Shown here piece after piece: positions 42,218-50,031 of a stretch of DNA of 50,031 nt. The stretch is from Pseudomonadota bacterium. GTDB lineage: Bacteria > Pseudomonadota > Gammaproteobacteria > Burkholderiales > Burkholderiaceae_D. The position numbers and the translations under genes were made by a program. Positions within the stretch are counted from its first letter, which is position 1; each line of letters begins with the position of its first letter. The notes below the pieces were generated by a model. It saw only the letters and a list, made by a program, of their open reading frames with translations. It did no database searches and was not told where the DNA came from. Location: positions 1 through 50,031 of the forward strand of contig JAKACN010000006.1 in assembly GCA_021821365.1 (NCBI GenBank), read 5' to 3'.

Positions 42218-43426
42218 TCATTGGAGGTTTGGTTCAAGCTGCTGGCCGTCGATCGTTATCGTGATCGGTTGCCCCATGTCCTGCCGCGTTTTTACCGCAT
42301 CCAGCAACAATGCCTTGGCCTCGTCGCTCCAGTCGTCGCCATTCACGGCTAGCGAGTGCAGATGGCATGCCGGTGCACTGAGTGCCCGCGCGAGCGTTTG
42401 GGCTGCGCCCGGCGATGCCGTTGCACCGAACGCAGGAAGTGTCAGTGTGAGATCGCGCAGGTATTGCGCTCCGGGCGACTGGAGCGTTCTTGCCAGACTC
42501 GCCCAGGCCAGGTTCCTGTCATTCCGGTCAATCAGGCTCATGTCGACATGAACACCGGCGAACGTCGAGCGGATGATCAGGTTGTGCAGGTGGTTCAAGT
42601 CCTCCGGGCTTTCAATTTTCAAGCCCGACAGGTCTGCGGTAACGCGCAAGCCGGGAATGTTTCGTATTTCCGGAGCTGCAAATTCCGGCAATAGTGTGCC
42701 GAAATGCGCCATGGCATTCAACGTGTCCCTGAACGGCAGGCTCATGAAGCCGCTCCGTGCCTGTGCGGAACTGCCGGCATGGGCATGCGTAGCGTATTCT
42801 TGGGCGGGCTTCCGGCTAAAGTCGATATGTACCGATCTTTCCTTGCCTGCCTCCGTTCGCAACAGATCGTTCAGCGCGTTCAGCGTCGCGCGGATCAGCG
42901 ACATGGAAACATGCTTGGGCATTGTGCCCGGTTCTCGCACCACCAGGTTCGATGACAATCGATCCGCCCGGCATTCCGGCAAATCGTGAAAAAGCACATG
43001 AATAAGCGCTTTCCCTTTTGCGTTCTCATGCAGGCTCGATACGTAGGCAGTCTTCTGGTCCTTGAAAGCGGCGGGATCGATTTTCCCGTTCATGCCATGC
43101 GCGCTGAAGGCGGGGGCATTGAACTGCTCCGCAAAAAAATGTTCCCACGCTTCTGCCGAACAGGACGGCACATCATCATCCGCGGCCAACAGATGCGTCG
43201 CACTTGTCGCCGCTGCCGATCGTGCGGCTTCCGACGAGCCACGAATTAACATCGACGAGAGTTTATTGAACCACCACTTGCAGCCCGTTCCGCAGCCGGG
43301 CGTGCTCGAGGAAGACGAAGTCATCGAAGATTGGCTGCTGCCCGTGCCCTGGCTCGGTGTGCGTTGGTCTGCGGCCTGACCGGCAACCGGCGGGGGCAGG
43401 TTGCCGCGAAGAGAGAGAGTTGGCAT
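42218..43426 (-). CDS. LRR-like candidate type III effector, 402 aa
   Basis: The start MPTLSLRGNLPPPVAGQ at 43426 lies 36 bases below an exact hrp box; a longer frame from 43519 would begin before the promoter. Residues 1-50 are Ser/Thr/Pro/Gln rich (a run of Ser near 35-42), a strong type III signal. A globular middle (AWEHFFAEQFNAPAF, KALIHVLFHDLPE) is followed by alternating strand-helix units (GLRVTADLSGLKIESPEDL, YLRDLTLTLPAFG..., HLHSLAVNGDDWSDEAKALLLDAVKT) resembling ribonuclease-inhibitor-type leucine-rich repeats. The LRR reading is inference. No catalytic motif recognised. Confidence 0.72.
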   Translation of the reverse strand: MPTLSLRGNLPPPVAGQAADQRTPSQGTGSSQSSMTSSSSSTPGCGTGCKWWFNKLSSMLIRGSSEAARSAAATSATHLLAADDDVPSCSAEAWEHFFAEQFNAPAFSAHGMNGKIDPAAFKDQKTAYVSSLHENAKGKALIHVLFHDLPECRADRLSSNLVVREPGTMPKHVSMSLIRATLNALNDLLRTEAGKERSVHIDFSRKPAQEYATHAHAGSSAQARSGFMSLPFRDTLNAMAHFGTLLPEFAAPEIRNIPGLRVTADLSGLKIESPEDLNHLHNLIIRSTFAGVHVDMSLIDRNDRNLAWASLARTLQSPGAQYLRDLTLTLPAFGATASPGAAQTLARALSAPACHLHSLAVNGDDWSDEAKALLLDAVKTRQDMGQPITITIDGQQLEPNLQ

Positions 43427-43461
43427 GGCCGAAACCTTCCGAAGCGGAGAAGTGGTGTTCG

Positions 43462-43489
43462 TATGTGGCAAGCCTGTGAAGCGAGTTCC
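43462..43489 (-). promoter_or_regulatory. hrp box for the LRR-like candidate effector
   Basis: The minus strand reads GGAACT, 15 bases, CCACATA, an exact match 36 bases above the ATG at 43426. Confidence 0.8.
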
Positions 43490-43551
43490 GCAAGCCGGCC
43501 GATGTCGGCCGTCTTGCATGTCGCTCGCAGCACCCGGGACCGGATCAAGCC

Positions 43552-43827
43552 TCAGTCGATCCCATCCTCGTTCGCTTCGACGGCGTCGGGAACGGGTATG
43601 CTCAAGACGACCGCAAGGCGGTTTTTATCGAGATCTTCTATCGCGCTGGCCAGCTCCGATCCGGTCACTATCGTCTCGAGGTCGACTTCCTGCTGTTCCA
43701 GTGCGTAGGGATAGAACGCCACGAGATACCCCTTCTCCGGCTCGCCGAACTCCTCCAGGTCCATTCCGGCCGGGACGAGGAACGAGTATTCCGTGGCTTT
43801 CTGAATGCGATACTGATCTACTTTCAT
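43552..43827 (-). CDS. Small acidic protein, possible effector chaperone, 91 aa
   Basis: AAAGGAAAAG precedes the ATG at 43827 (MKVDQYRIQKATEYSFLVPAG). The protein is strongly acidic, with a short strand-rich N-terminus and helices SELASAIEDLDKNRLA near the end, and closes DAVEANEDGID. Size, charge and place directly before an effector candidate fit a T3SS chaperone, but the CesT pattern is not evident. An exact hrp box lies 170 bases upstream. Confidence 0.6.
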   Translation of the reverse strand: MKVDQYRIQKATEYSFLVPAGMDLEEFGEPEKGYLVAFYPYALEQQEVDLETIVTGSELASAIEDLDKNRLAVVLSIPVPDAVEANEDGID

Positions 43828-43996
43828 TTCTTTTCCTTTCATGCAGTGGGAATTTCACTTCAGCGGAACTTCCCGAGTTGCACACACTGCCGGCCGGTCT
43901 CCGGCCAAGTATTTTCCGGGGAACCGGTGTGTTGAATGTCTTCGCCCTTGCTGGCGTCTCCGTCATGCCGTTTCGTCGTCCGCTTGCCTCCTCCTG

Positions 43997-44024
43997 TGCG
44001 TGGTTGCCCGATGAAAAGAGTTCC
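43997..44024 (-). promoter_or_regulatory. hrp box for the 91-aa acidic protein
   Basis: The minus strand reads GGAACT, 15 bases, CCACGCA, an exact match, only 28 bases past the end of the Tad cluster. Confidence 0.75.
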
Positions 44025-44052
44025 GGCCGGCATGAGGCTTGCGAGGGCTGGA

Positions 44053-45432
44053 TCAGCGCGTAAGCCGCAGGATTTCCGCCGCCAGCGTCGAAAAGCATGG
44101 CTGGAGGGCGTCCGCCGTCTCGGCATGGCAATAGACGCCGGTCGGTTGGGAAGCAGCCGCGGCCTTGCAGCGTGCCGGAGCGTCGGCTGTGTTGGCCATG
44201 CATTTCAGGAGGTTCTCCCCGGTGTCGTCCGGGGAGGTCGATGCGCCAGTCACTTGCTTCAGTTCCGGACCAAGCCCAAGCGTGAATACATGGATGCCCT
44301 CGGCCCGTGCGCGCGCCGCAATGGATTCGGCGAGATTCTTGGCCGCGAGATTGACGTTGGCGTACGCGCGCTCCGGCGTGCTGGTGTCGTTCGTCACGAC
44401 GCGCGGTGTATTGGTGATGACGCGGAATTCCCGGTCATTGATGTTGTGCGCGTTGTACCAGGTCGGAAACGCGGACGCGGTCAGCTGCGCGGTCATGTCG
44501 AACCCCTGGAAGCATCCGCTGGCGGCGTTCGCATTCTGCTGGGATTGGTCTTGCAGGCCGTATGGCGTTCCGGTCGGGGCATCGTCGGAGCTGAGTGAGC
44601 CGGACAGCTTGCAGAGGGTCGGATCGCGGAACTTGAAGAACGAGGCAAAGGTGTTGGGCGAGCCGTCGGAAAAGAAGACGATGACGCGCATGCTGGAGCG
44701 GTTGCCCGGCGCAATGCGGTTCAGTTGGTCCCTTGCCTGCCACATTCCCTCGGCCGAGTTGGTGAGTCCGGAGAACGCGAGGCCATGGATGGCATCGACC
44801 ATGCGGTCGCGGTTGAAGCCGCGACGGGATCCAAGCCTGATGGGTTCGTCGACTTCCGCGCCGGCCGAGAAATGGATCAGCGAGACGCGGTCCGCAGTCG
44901 GCGCGAACCGGTCGAGAAATGCGGCCGATTGCGTGCGAACCTCGTCGGCAACCGGAGTGACAGAGCCGGATGTGTCGATGACGAAGGCCATGTCAAGGTC
45001 CTTGCGGATGGTCTGCGCGGACGCAACGACATCGAGCTGCCTGATCCCCAGCACACCCATGAAGGTGAGCGGCACGCGCGCACGGGCATCGACATCGACA
45101 GTGATCCTGCCCGGAGTCGGATTGTCGAAAGTGACCCTGACGCCATTCAGGCTGGCGGTGGATCCGAGGTAATCATTCGGATAGTTCGCAGCGAAGAACT
45201 TTCTTGCAGCGGCGGTCGCTTCGACGATTTGTTCGCCCCGGTTCCGTCCCTTCGGCGCAGCCCGGGCGCCGGCCAGCGATGCCGCGTCGGCGGCGGCGCT
45301 GAGCTTGGCACGAACGAGATAGCCGATGCCGGAGTCCACGGCCAGGCCAACGGCGGCGATCAGCATGACGAGCGAAATGGCGACGACGACAAATACCTGA
45401 CCCTGCTGTTTTTTCGGTGATGACGTTCTCAT
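44053..45432 (-). CDS. TadG-like pilus protein with von Willebrand A domain, 459 aa
   Basis: Last gene of the Tad/Flp pilus cluster. The N-terminal TadG/TadE-type anchor (GQVFVVVAISLVMLIAAVGLAVDSG) is followed by the pseudopilin-like region and a vWA domain starting FVIDTSGSVTPVADE, whose DxSxS metal site is intact. These proteins assist pilus assembly or adhesion in the periplasm. A Cys-rich C-terminal part (CFQGFDMT, CMANTADAPARCKAAA) is seen. It starts 21 bases past the preceding gene's stop. Confidence 0.92.
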   Translation of the reverse strand: MRTSSPKKQQGQVFVVVAISLVMLIAAVGLAVDSGIGYLVRAKLSAAADAASLAGARAAPKGRNRGEQIVEATAAARKFFAANYPNDYLGSTASLNGVRVTFDNPTPGRITVDVDARARVPLTFMGVLGIRQLDVVASAQTIRKDLDMAFVIDTSGSVTPVADEVRTQSAAFLDRFAPTADRVSLIHFSAGAEVDEPIRLGSRRGFNRDRMVDAIHGLAFSGLTNSAEGMWQARDQLNRIAPGNRSSMRVIVFFSDGSPNTFASFFKFRDPTLCKLSGSLSSDDAPTGTPYGLQDQSQQNANAASGCFQGFDMTAQLTASAFPTWYNAHNINDREFRVITNTPRVVTNDTSTPERAYANVNLAAKNLAESIAARARAEGIHVFTLGLGPELKQVTGASTSPDDTGENLLKCMANTADAPARCKAAAASQPTGVYCHAETADALQPCFSTLAAEILRLTR

Positions 45433-45453
45433 GATATGTTCCGCCCTCGCCAG

Positions 45454-46047
45454 TTAAAGAATCGTGAACGCATGCAGGTCACGGCCGAAACCCGGCAAGA
45501 CCAGGCCACCGCCAAGGTCGAGCTTGCCGAACAGCAGCGGGAACCGATAGAAGGCTTCGACCAGATAGATCACTTCGCCGTCCTGAAGATTGCCGCGCAT
45601 GACATCGACTTCCGGCGCGGACGCTGGCGGAGGCAACCCGGCGCAATTGCCGCTTGCGTCCCAGTACGAACCATCCCCGCCGCAGGTCCAGACGCCATTG
45701 CCGGGCACGTACGCGCCATTGACCCATCGATGCTGGGCGATGACGACATTGCGGGTCATGCCATGCGCCTTGTTGGCGAGGATCTTCGTGATATGGATCG
45801 CGCCGAGATGGCGCATGTCCAGCGGCGGCGCGGTGGCGGCCAGCGAATCCATGATGGCCTGCTCCGATCCTCCGGTACGCGCGGCAAGGCTGGCGCCTTC
45901 GCGTGAAATGTTCGTGAGGATGATATCGGCCTGCAGCACGCGCGCCAGGTCGACCACAGGCAGCGCGAGCAAAAGCAGCAGGGGAAGGCACAGCAGGAAT
46001 TCGACTGCGGCGATGCCGCGCTGCGAAGGGCGATGTGTGCTGTTCAT
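45454..46047 (-). CDS. TadE-family minor pseudopilin-like protein, 197 aa
   Basis: The start at 46047 overlaps the previous gene's stop region by coupling. TadE hallmark: RGIAAVEFLLCLPLLLLLALPVVDLARVL, with the E after the G-hydrophobic cleavage site, then an extracytoplasmic domain. A pair of cysteines (WTCGGDGSYWDASGNCAG) may form a disulfide. Minor pilin of the Tad system. Confidence 0.9.
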   Translation of the reverse strand: MNSTHRPSQRGIAAVEFLLCLPLLLLLALPVVDLARVLQADIILTNISREGASLAARTGGSEQAIMDSLAATAPPLDMRHLGAIHITKILANKAHGMTRNVVIAQHRWVNGAYVPGNGVWTCGGDGSYWDASGNCAGLPPPASAPEVDVMRGNLQDGEVIYLVEAFYRFPLLFGKLDLGGGLVLPGFGRDLHAFTIL

Positions 46048-46049
46048 GA

Positions 46050-46526
46050 TCAGAAGGCCTCGTTGCGCATGGTGGTTGCGACGGAGAAGTGGTAGTTGCC
46101 GTCGGCGAAGAACGGCCGAAGGATAGGCGTCAAGGGCGCCCAGGTGCAATCGATGCGCAGCACGAAGATCTCGCCGGCCTTGCCGAACATGGTGTCGTTG
46201 TAGGCGGTCGGGTCGCCATAGTTGATGTTGTTGATGCGTGGCGCAAGGCGGTCGAACAGGCCCATCGAGTTTTCCCGGATCGACGCGATGACCGCGCGAT
46301 ACCGCTTGTCATGCGTAGGATTGGGGTCGAGGTCGGTGCGGCCGGTCACCGCGTAGCGCGCTCCTTCGCGGACCGCGTACTGCATGGTCAGGTTGACCCA
46401 GAACAGCGCGCATACGTCGACGATGGCAATCAGCAGGAAGAATACCGCCGGCGCCACAATGGCGAATTCCACCGCGGATGCTCCGCGCTCCTTGTTCCTG
46501 GTCTGCTTGCGCATGCGTGTCGTCAT
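46050..46526 (-). CDS. TadE-family minor pseudopilin-like protein, 158 aa
   Basis: ATG at 46526 follows GAGGGACGG. Hallmark ERGASAVEFAIVAPAVFFLLIAIVDVCALFWVNLTMQYAVREGARYAVTG is the standard TadE N-terminus. Its stop is two bases from the next ATG. An in-frame upstream ATG at 46565 lacks support. Confidence 0.92.
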   Translation of the reverse strand: MTTRMRKQTRNKERGASAVEFAIVAPAVFFLLIAIVDVCALFWVNLTMQYAVREGARYAVTGRTDLDPNPTHDKRYRAVIASIRENSMGLFDRLAPRINNINYGDPTAYNDTMFGKAGEIFVLRIDCTWAPLTPILRPFFADGNYHFSVATTMRNEAF

Positions 46527-46574
46527 TTGCCGTCCCTCGCTTTCACCGCTGTCCCCTGTCGTCATCGACCTTGT

Positions 46575-47636
46575 TCAGAGTGCCGAATCCTGTTCGGCGC
46601 TGCTAGCCGTTTCCGTCGAGTGCAGTGCGCTCCGTCCCAGCACAAGACGCATGTTCGGCCGCGGGGATGCGGGGCGCTGGTGGCTGTCTGCGACCACCTC
46701 GGGCGGATTGGTGAAGCGACGGCTCACCGCAACCGCCTGGTCATGGAATCCATCGCGGTACAGGATGACGTTGCGGCGTTGCGTATAAGGCTTCAGGCCT
46801 GTCACGCGAAGAATCGTGGCGCCTTCCTGGCGCAATGCATTGGCGACGTATTTCCCCAGGCCGGCGTCGCGTGTGCCATTGGCGATTTCGATCACGATGC
46901 CTGTCAGCGCCGGCTGGATCGCATTGGCGGATGAATTTGCTTCTGCAGCCTGGGCGGCGGGGCTTGCCTCGGCAGCGTCGGCGGTCGGCGCAGTATCGGC
47001 CGGCGTGCCTTGCTCCGGTGCTTCGGGTTCTTTCGTCTGCGTGAGCGGGGCGGGCGCGGGCGTTGCCGGCGCCGCTGCCGCTGCCGGCGCGGCTGCTGGT
47101 ACCGGTGACGGCGCCGCAGGGGAGACGAGGGTACCGAGCTGCTCGAACGCGCGGACCAGATTCCCGAAAGCGCGTGAATTGCGCGGATCGATAGCGATCG
47201 CATTGCCGAAGGCGGAGATCGCTTTCAGGTAGTCGGCTTTCAGAAAGTAGGCATAGCCGAGATTGTTGTACACATAGGCCAGCTTGGGATCGGCCTTCAG
47301 CAGAATCTGGAACTCGGCGATGGCCTCGTCGTAGCGGTTCTGCAGCGAGTAGACGGTCGCCAGCGCATTGCGCGCCTCGACATTCGCCGGATCATGATCG
47401 AGGACCTGGCGATAGGCTTCGATGGCCATGTCGTAACGCTTGTTTTCCTGATGAAAGCGGCCGAGCTTGTACCAGGTGTCCAGCCCCGGCTCGGAATGCC
47501 GCACGCTCATGACCGGCTCCACGCGCAGTCCCTGGGCCGGTGTTTGTGCCGGGGTTTGCGCGTGGGCCGGAGCGGCCAAACCGAGCAGGATCGCGGCGCT
47601 GCAGGCCAGTGGCAACACGACGGGTGAGTTTTTCAT
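46575..47636 (-). CDS. TadD-like TPR protein with LytR-type C-terminal domain, 353 aa
   Basis: ATG at 47636 follows GGGAGACATC; the much longer open frame to the right only overlaps tadC. Signal peptide MKNSPVVLPLACSAAILLGLAAPAHA, then TPR units (LGRFHQENKRYDMAIEAYRQVLDHDPANVEARNALATVYSLQNRYDEAIAEFQ, YVYNNLGYAYFLKADYLKAISAFG), an Ala/Pro linker, and a LytR_C-like domain (TGIVIEIANGTRDAGLGKYVANALRQEGATILRVTG). TadD proteins support pilus secretin assembly. The LytR_C fusion may bind cell-wall material. Confidence 0.88.
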   Translation of the reverse strand: MKNSPVVLPLACSAAILLGLAAPAHAQTPAQTPAQGLRVEPVMSVRHSEPGLDTWYKLGRFHQENKRYDMAIEAYRQVLDHDPANVEARNALATVYSLQNRYDEAIAEFQILLKADPKLAYVYNNLGYAYFLKADYLKAISAFGNAIAIDPRNSRAFGNLVRAFEQLGTLVSPAAPSPVPAAAPAAAAAPATPAPAPLTQTKEPEAPEQGTPADTAPTADAAEASPAAQAAEANSSANAIQPALTGIVIEIANGTRDAGLGKYVANALRQEGATILRVTGLKPYTQRRNVILYRDGFHDQAVAVSRRFTNPPEVVADSHQRPASPRPNMRLVLGRSALHSTETASSAEQDSAL

Positions 47637-47674
47637 GATGTCTCCCTGTGGATGGATAAGGTGAACGACGGCAC

Positions 47675-48625
47675 TCATTGGCCCGCGAGCGCGGGCATCA
47701 GCACGCGCCCGATCTGGATGAACGACGGCCCGAGCATGATCAGGATCAGCGATGGGAAGATGCAGAAGATGAGCGGCATCAGCAGCTTCAGCGCGACTTT
47801 CGCCGCCTTCTCCTCGGCAAGCTGGCGGCGGCGCGTGCGCAGGTGCTCCGAATGCACCCGTAGCGAGGCGCCGACGCTGGTGCCGAAACGCTCCGCCTGG
47901 ATCAGCATGGTCGCCAGCGCGTCGACGTCGCCGACGCCGGTGCGCATGCCGAGGTTGCGCAGTGCCTGTTCCTTGCTCAGACCGGCGCGCAATTCGAGCG
48001 TGACCAGCTGGAGCTCTTCCGCGACAGCGGGCGAGGTGGCAGTCATTTCCTGCGCCACCCGGGCGATCGCGGCATCGGCGGAAAGGCCGGCCTCGATGCA
48101 GACCGTCATCAGGTCCAGGGCATCCGGGAAATTTTCGAAGATTTCGCGCTGGCGCCGGCGGATGCGGAGTTCGAGCAGCATGTTCGGCAGGTAGTAGCCG
48201 GCGGCAGCGGCGAGCAGGGCGCAGACCAGCGTCATCCTGGTCGACAAGGCGTGGGCCAGTCCCGTCGCCGCCAGCAGCAGTACCGGCAGCGCGATTGCGA
48301 GCAGCGTCTTGGTGGCGAAGAAGAGCGCGGGTATGTGACTGGCGCGCAGTCCCGCATGCATGAAGCGTGTCCGCAGCGCGGTCATGCGCAATCCGTTGTC
48401 CGGCAACGACAGGCGTGCCAGCGGGCTGGAAATCTTCGCCATCCGGGCGACCCAATCGTTGGACACGGAGGGGGCCGCGTCGGTTGCGCCGTGGTCTGCC
48501 GCCAGGGATTTCAGCCGGCGTTGCGCGGCCCCGGGCTGCAAGACCCGGAACAGCAGCATGCTGGCACCGAATACGGCGGCGAAGATGGCTAGCAGAAGCA
48601 GCGTGGAAACGATGGACATCGTCAT
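47675..48625 (-). CDS. tadC: Tad pilus inner-membrane platform protein TadC, 316 aa
   Basis: T2SS-F fold membrane protein. First span VSTLLLLAIFAAVFGASMLLF, then VALALLVLLA-type spans in the middle, the T2SSF block IFENFPDALDLMTVCIEAGLSADAAIARVA and LELRAGLSKEQALRNLGMRTGVGDVDALATML, and last spans near LLMPLIFCIFPSLILIML. Paired with TadB; both anchor the ATPase TadA. Starts 13 bases after tadB. Confidence 0.94.
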   Translation of the reverse strand: MTMSIVSTLLLLAIFAAVFGASMLLFRVLQPGAAQRRLKSLAADHGATDAAPSVSNDWVARMAKISSPLARLSLPDNGLRMTALRTRFMHAGLRASHIPALFFATKTLLAIALPVLLLAATGLAHALSTRMTLVCALLAAAAGYYLPNMLLELRIRRRQREIFENFPDALDLMTVCIEAGLSADAAIARVAQEMTATSPAVAEELQLVTLELRAGLSKEQALRNLGMRTGVGDVDALATMLIQAERFGTSVGASLRVHSEHLRTRRRQLAEEKAAKVALKLLMPLIFCIFPSLILIMLGPSFIQIGRVLMPALAGQ

Positions 48626-48638
48626 TCTCCTTGGCGGT

Positions 48639-49592
48639 TCATATACGAATCCGGATCACGGAACGCATCCAGGCGATGCCCGCGACCATGAGCAGCGCGA
48701 CGGCGCAGAGCATTTTCAGACCATCCCGGTCGGCCCACAGTACGGCCATGAAGCCGGGATTGACCAGGTGCAGCACGCCGCCGAGGACGAACGGCAGCAG
48801 GCTGAGAATCCATGCCGACAGGCGGCCTTCCGCGGAATACACCTTGACCTGTTCCAGCAGGCACAGGCGCTCGCGGATGATTCGGGCGCTGGTGTCGATC
48901 AGCTCGGCGAGGTTGCCGCCGGTTTCACGCTGGATGAGCGCCGAGACGACGAAGAAGCCTGCGTCGCTGCCGGGCAGCCGCGCCGCGAAATTTTTCAGCG
49001 CGCCCTGCATCGGCACACCGTAGGTGATTTCATTGAACAGGATGAGGAACTCGCCGCCGAGGGGATCCGGAATTTCATCGGCGGCCATCTTGATGGCGGA
49101 CGGCAACGAATGGCCGGCACGCAGGGCACGGCTCATCAGCTCCAGTGCTTCGGGCAACTGCTGCACGATCCGGTCCTGGCGGCGCGCCTTCCTGCGAAGC
49201 GCAACGAGCAGCGGCAGGGCGCCTGCGCCGAGCGCGATGCCGGCAGCGGCAAGAATCGGGATGCCGGTCAGCATGAGCGCGGCCAGGGATGCAATGGCGA
49301 TGCCGGCCGAGATCGCGCAGAAGCGGACAGGCGTGAGCGTCGAGCCGGATTGTGCGAGCAAGCGCCTGAGGCCGGCGGCGGCCTGCGGGCCCTGCTGAAC
49401 CTGCAGCTGGATGCTTTGGCGCAGCAGGGCCGCCTTTTGCATGTCCGAAGCCGGCGCCATGCGGCGCAGGCGTTGTGCAACACGACGGGCCTGGGGGCCA
49501 AAATGCGCATTCCACCACAGGTAGATGCCTTCGATCATCAGCGCCACCGCAATGAAAATCGCGAAGGCGGTAGCGAAATAGAGAAAGTCCAT
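48639..49592 (-). CDS. tadB: Tad pilus inner-membrane platform protein TadB, 317 aa
   Basis: T2SS-F fold membrane protein. Starts MDFLYFATAFAIFIAVALMIEGIYLWW; the T2SSF block LPEALELMSRALRAGHSLPSAIKMAADEIPDPLGGEF and ETGGNLAELIDTSARIIRER are diagnostic for TadB. It follows the ATPase gene by 11 bases in the usual tadA-tadB-tadC order. Confidence 0.95.
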   Translation of the reverse strand: MDFLYFATAFAIFIAVALMIEGIYLWWNAHFGPQARRVAQRLRRMAPASDMQKAALLRQSIQLQVQQGPQAAAGLRRLLAQSGSTLTPVRFCAISAGIAIASLAALMLTGIPILAAAGIALGAGALPLLVALRRKARRQDRIVQQLPEALELMSRALRAGHSLPSAIKMAADEIPDPLGGEFLILFNEITYGVPMQGALKNFAARLPGSDAGFFVVSALIQRETGGNLAELIDTSARIIRERLCLLEQVKVYSAEGRLSAWILSLLPFVLGGVLHLVNPGFMAVLWADRDGLKMLCAVALLMVAGIAWMRSVIRIRI

Positions 49593-49603
49593 GGCCGTCT
49601 CCG

Positions 49604-50031
49604 TCAGGCGTTGACTTCGTAGATGCGATGGGGATCGAACAGGCCGTCGGGAAGGGCGATGCCGCGCGCCTGCAGGCGTTCCCAGAAGCGCGGCCGGGTT
49701 CCAGTGGCGCAGAAGTGGCCAAGCACCTTGCCGTCGGCGCCGACGCCGGTCTGGCGGAAGGAATACAGCTCCTGCATCGTCACTACCTCGCCTTCCATGC
49801 CGGTGACTTCTTGGATACTGACCAGCTTGCGCTTGCCGTCCGACAGGCGGGCGATCTGCACCACGACGGAAATCGCCGAAGCAATCTGCTGGCGCATGGT
49901 TTTCGGCGGTAGGTTCAGGCCGGCCATGCCAATCATGTTCTCCAGCCGCATCAGCGCGTCGCGCGGCGTGTTGGCATGCAGCGTCGCCAGCGAGCCTTCG
50001 TGGCCGGTGTTCATCGCCTGCAGCATGTCGA
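49604..50031 (-). CDS. tadA: Tad pilus ATPase TadA/CpaF, C-terminal part (runs off right edge)
   Basis: Only the last about 142 codons are inside the window. They hold the C-terminal motor region of the CpaF family: [32 protein letters not shown], with the conserved THAN-like helix, and [43 protein letters not shown]. The protein powers pilin assembly at the inner membrane. Walker A lies outside the window. Confidence 0.95.
   Translation of the reverse strand, partial: DMLQAMNTGHEGSLATLHANTPRDALMRLENMIGMAGLNLPPKTMRQQIASAISVVVQIARLSDGKRKLVSIQEVTGMEGEVVTMQELYSFRQTGVGADGKVLGHFCATGTRPRFWERLQARGIALPDGLFDPHRIYEVNA

Noticed and set aside
43860-44203. Minus-strand ORFs between tadG and the 91-aa gene
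   Set aside because: They overlap the tadG end and the hrp box, lack ribosome sites and have unlikely composition.
47637-48455. Long in-frame extension of the tadD-like gene
   Set aside because: It overlaps tadC in another frame; the signal peptide and ribosome site set the start at 47636.
1-50031. TTCG-N16-TTCG (HrpB/hrpII) boxes, CRISPR arrays, insertion sequences, ordinary tRNA or rRNA genes
   Set aside because: I looked for these while reading and found no convincing example; a computed scan could still find a weak one.

Overview
The window looks like the chromosome of a plant-associated betaproteobacterium, probably Burkholderiales/Oxalobacteraceae. The signs are high-GC coding DNA, a short betaproteobacterial-type porin, a Tad pilus locus, a circularly permuted tmRNA gene, and many promoters of the HrpL hrp-box type (GGAACY-N15/16-CCACNNA). 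HrpL promoters belong to the Pseudomonas syringae/Erwinia kind of type III secretion system (T3SS), which is also found in Herbaspirillum-like bacteria. No genes of the secretion apparatus, and no hrpL, lie in this window; what is seen is a set of likely substrates, chaperones and co-regulated genes.

Layout. 1-9008: on the minus strand, a very large membrane-spanning candidate effector (runs off the left edge), a CesT-type chaperone, a pair of paralogous candidate effectors with a GNAT-like central domain, a permuted ssrA between them, and a repeat-containing candidate effector. 9024-19319: an unusual mixed locus in which a minus-strand operon mbtH / CesT-type chaperone / candidate effector / Sfp-type phosphopantetheinyl transferase diverges from a two-module NRPS (C-A-T-C-A-T-TE) that should release an N-acylated dipeptide. 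19499-25670: another candidate effector, a Stealth-type sugar-phosphate transferase, a two-gene operon of tiny proteins behind an hrp box, a 70-residue orphan, and an omega-aminotransferase/methyltransferase pair that also has an hrp box. 25775-36629: a LysR regulator diverging from a nutrient-uptake locus (type 1 binding protein, a five-gene dipeptide-type ABC importer, an M20 deacylase, a glutaminase, and a family 3 binding protein). 36991-38617: a GFA-fold protein and a porin. 38702-39862: mostly non-coding DNA with an orphan hrp box and short ORFs. 40013-44024: a TPR protein, a small exported protein, and another HrpL cassette (91-residue acidic protein, LRR-like candidate effector, 79-residue protein). 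44053-50031: Tad/Flp pilus genes in the order tadA-tadB-tadC-tadD-tadE-tadE-tadG, read right to left.

Eight hrp boxes match the consensus exactly and two more have one mismatch. All ten point at a plausible start, most of them starts of otherwise unrecognised proteins. This makes a coherent HrpL regulon of novel effector candidates, extended to small-molecule metabolism. The NRPS locus itself has no good hrp box, but it carries a T3SS-type chaperone and its partner between mbtH and the carrier-protein-activating enzyme. Function calls for candidate effectors are inference from promoter, N-terminus and neighbours; I recognise no characterised effector among them.
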